From positions 1,981-7,688 of the forward strand of contig JAPPFU010000031.1 of the NCBI GenBank assembly GCA_028875085.1: a stretch of DNA of 5,708 nucleotides, read 5' to 3'. The translations under genes were made by a program, and so were the position numbers. The DNA is from Chloroflexota bacterium (GTDB lineage: Bacteria > Chloroflexota > Dehalococcoidia > Lucifugimonadales > Australimonadaceae). The notes beneath the pieces are model-generated. The model saw only the letters and a program-made list of their open reading frames with translations. It was not told where the DNA came from and made no database searches. This document shows positions 5,551-5,708 of this stretch, in pieces (position 1 is the stretch's first letter; every line of letters begins with the position of its first letter).

Positions 5551-5708
5551 TACTGCCACTCCAGTTCTAGCCCGCCGATGCGGACGGTGTCGCCGGAGTC
5601 TACGCCCTGCGCGTCGAGCGCGCGGAGCACGCCCGCCCGGTCGAGCCACTGGTGGAATTGCAGCCTGGCCCGCCAGTTCTCCATGTCCACCATTGCCGCG
5701 ATGCGCTC
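5550..5708 (-). CDS. obg: GTPase Obg/CgtA, C-terminal end (5' part outside window)
   Basis: The last 52 codons and the stop are present. Obg is an essential GTPase linked to 50S ribosome assembly and stress signalling. Seen: ERIAAMVDMENW (1-12 of the fragment), then LDRAGVLRAL (22-31), and near the end GDTVRIGGLELEW. This is the ending of the OCT domain (usual pattern GV..AL...G...GDTVRIG..EFE). The GTPase G-motifs and the glycine-rich Obg fold lie outside the window, so the call rests on the OCT domain and on the next gene being nadD, a frequent obg neighbour. OCT-bearing Obg is found in Gram-positive and related bacteria, while E. coli ObgE lacks it. The stop TAG (5552-5550) overlaps the nadD GTG by one base. 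Confidence 0.85.
   Translation of the reverse strand, partial: ERIAAMVDMENWRARLQFHQWLDRAGVLRALDAQGVDSGDTVRIGGLELEWQ

Noticed and set aside
5551..5649. Upstream extension of nadD by 33 residues
   Set aside because: The extra residues are an Arg-rich reading of obg in another frame. NadD proteins begin just before GGTFDP, and the GTG at 5550 has a well-placed GGAG.

Overview
The window is dense, high-GC bacterial chromosome made of housekeeping genes. Every gene is of a bacterial type. The Obg fragment ends in an OCT domain, as in Gram-positive and Chloroflexota-like Obg proteins and unlike E. coli ObgE. NadD carries a GQPW motif that I associate with Actinobacteria and Chloroflexota. My best guess is Chloroflexota or another deep-branching high-GC phylum, with low certainty. 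No mobile element, CRISPR array, tRNA or rRNA is visible.

Layout from left to right. Positions 1-177 (minus) hold the 5' end of a pyruvate, phosphate dikinase gene. It has a strong ribosome binding site and a candidate extended -10 promoter in the 122-bp gap before it. Positions 300-1601 (minus) hold cmk followed by plsC, 6 bp apart, with the plsC ribosome binding site touching the cmk stop codon. Positions 1602-1928 form a 327-bp divergent regulatory region. It holds candidate promoters for cmk and gyrB, a perfect 13-bp inverted repeat, an 18-bp alternating purine-pyrimidine tract and a potential leader stem. Positions 1929-4343 (plus) hold gyrB, 804 residues, with a large TOPRIM-region insertion of the E. 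coli type. Positions 4340-5708 (minus) hold the 3' end of obg, then nadD and pyrE, with 1-nt and 4-nt overlaps. The pyrE and gyrB stop codons share one CTAG.

The genes act in core growth functions: DNA supercoiling (GyrB), nucleotide supply (Cmk, PyrE), NAD synthesis (NadD), phospholipid synthesis (PlsC), central carbon metabolism (PPDK) and ribosome assembly (Obg). obg-nadD-pyrE and cmk-plsC look like translationally coupled operons.

I see no undescribed biological system. The best leads are in the gyrB upstream region and in the unexpected form of GyrB.
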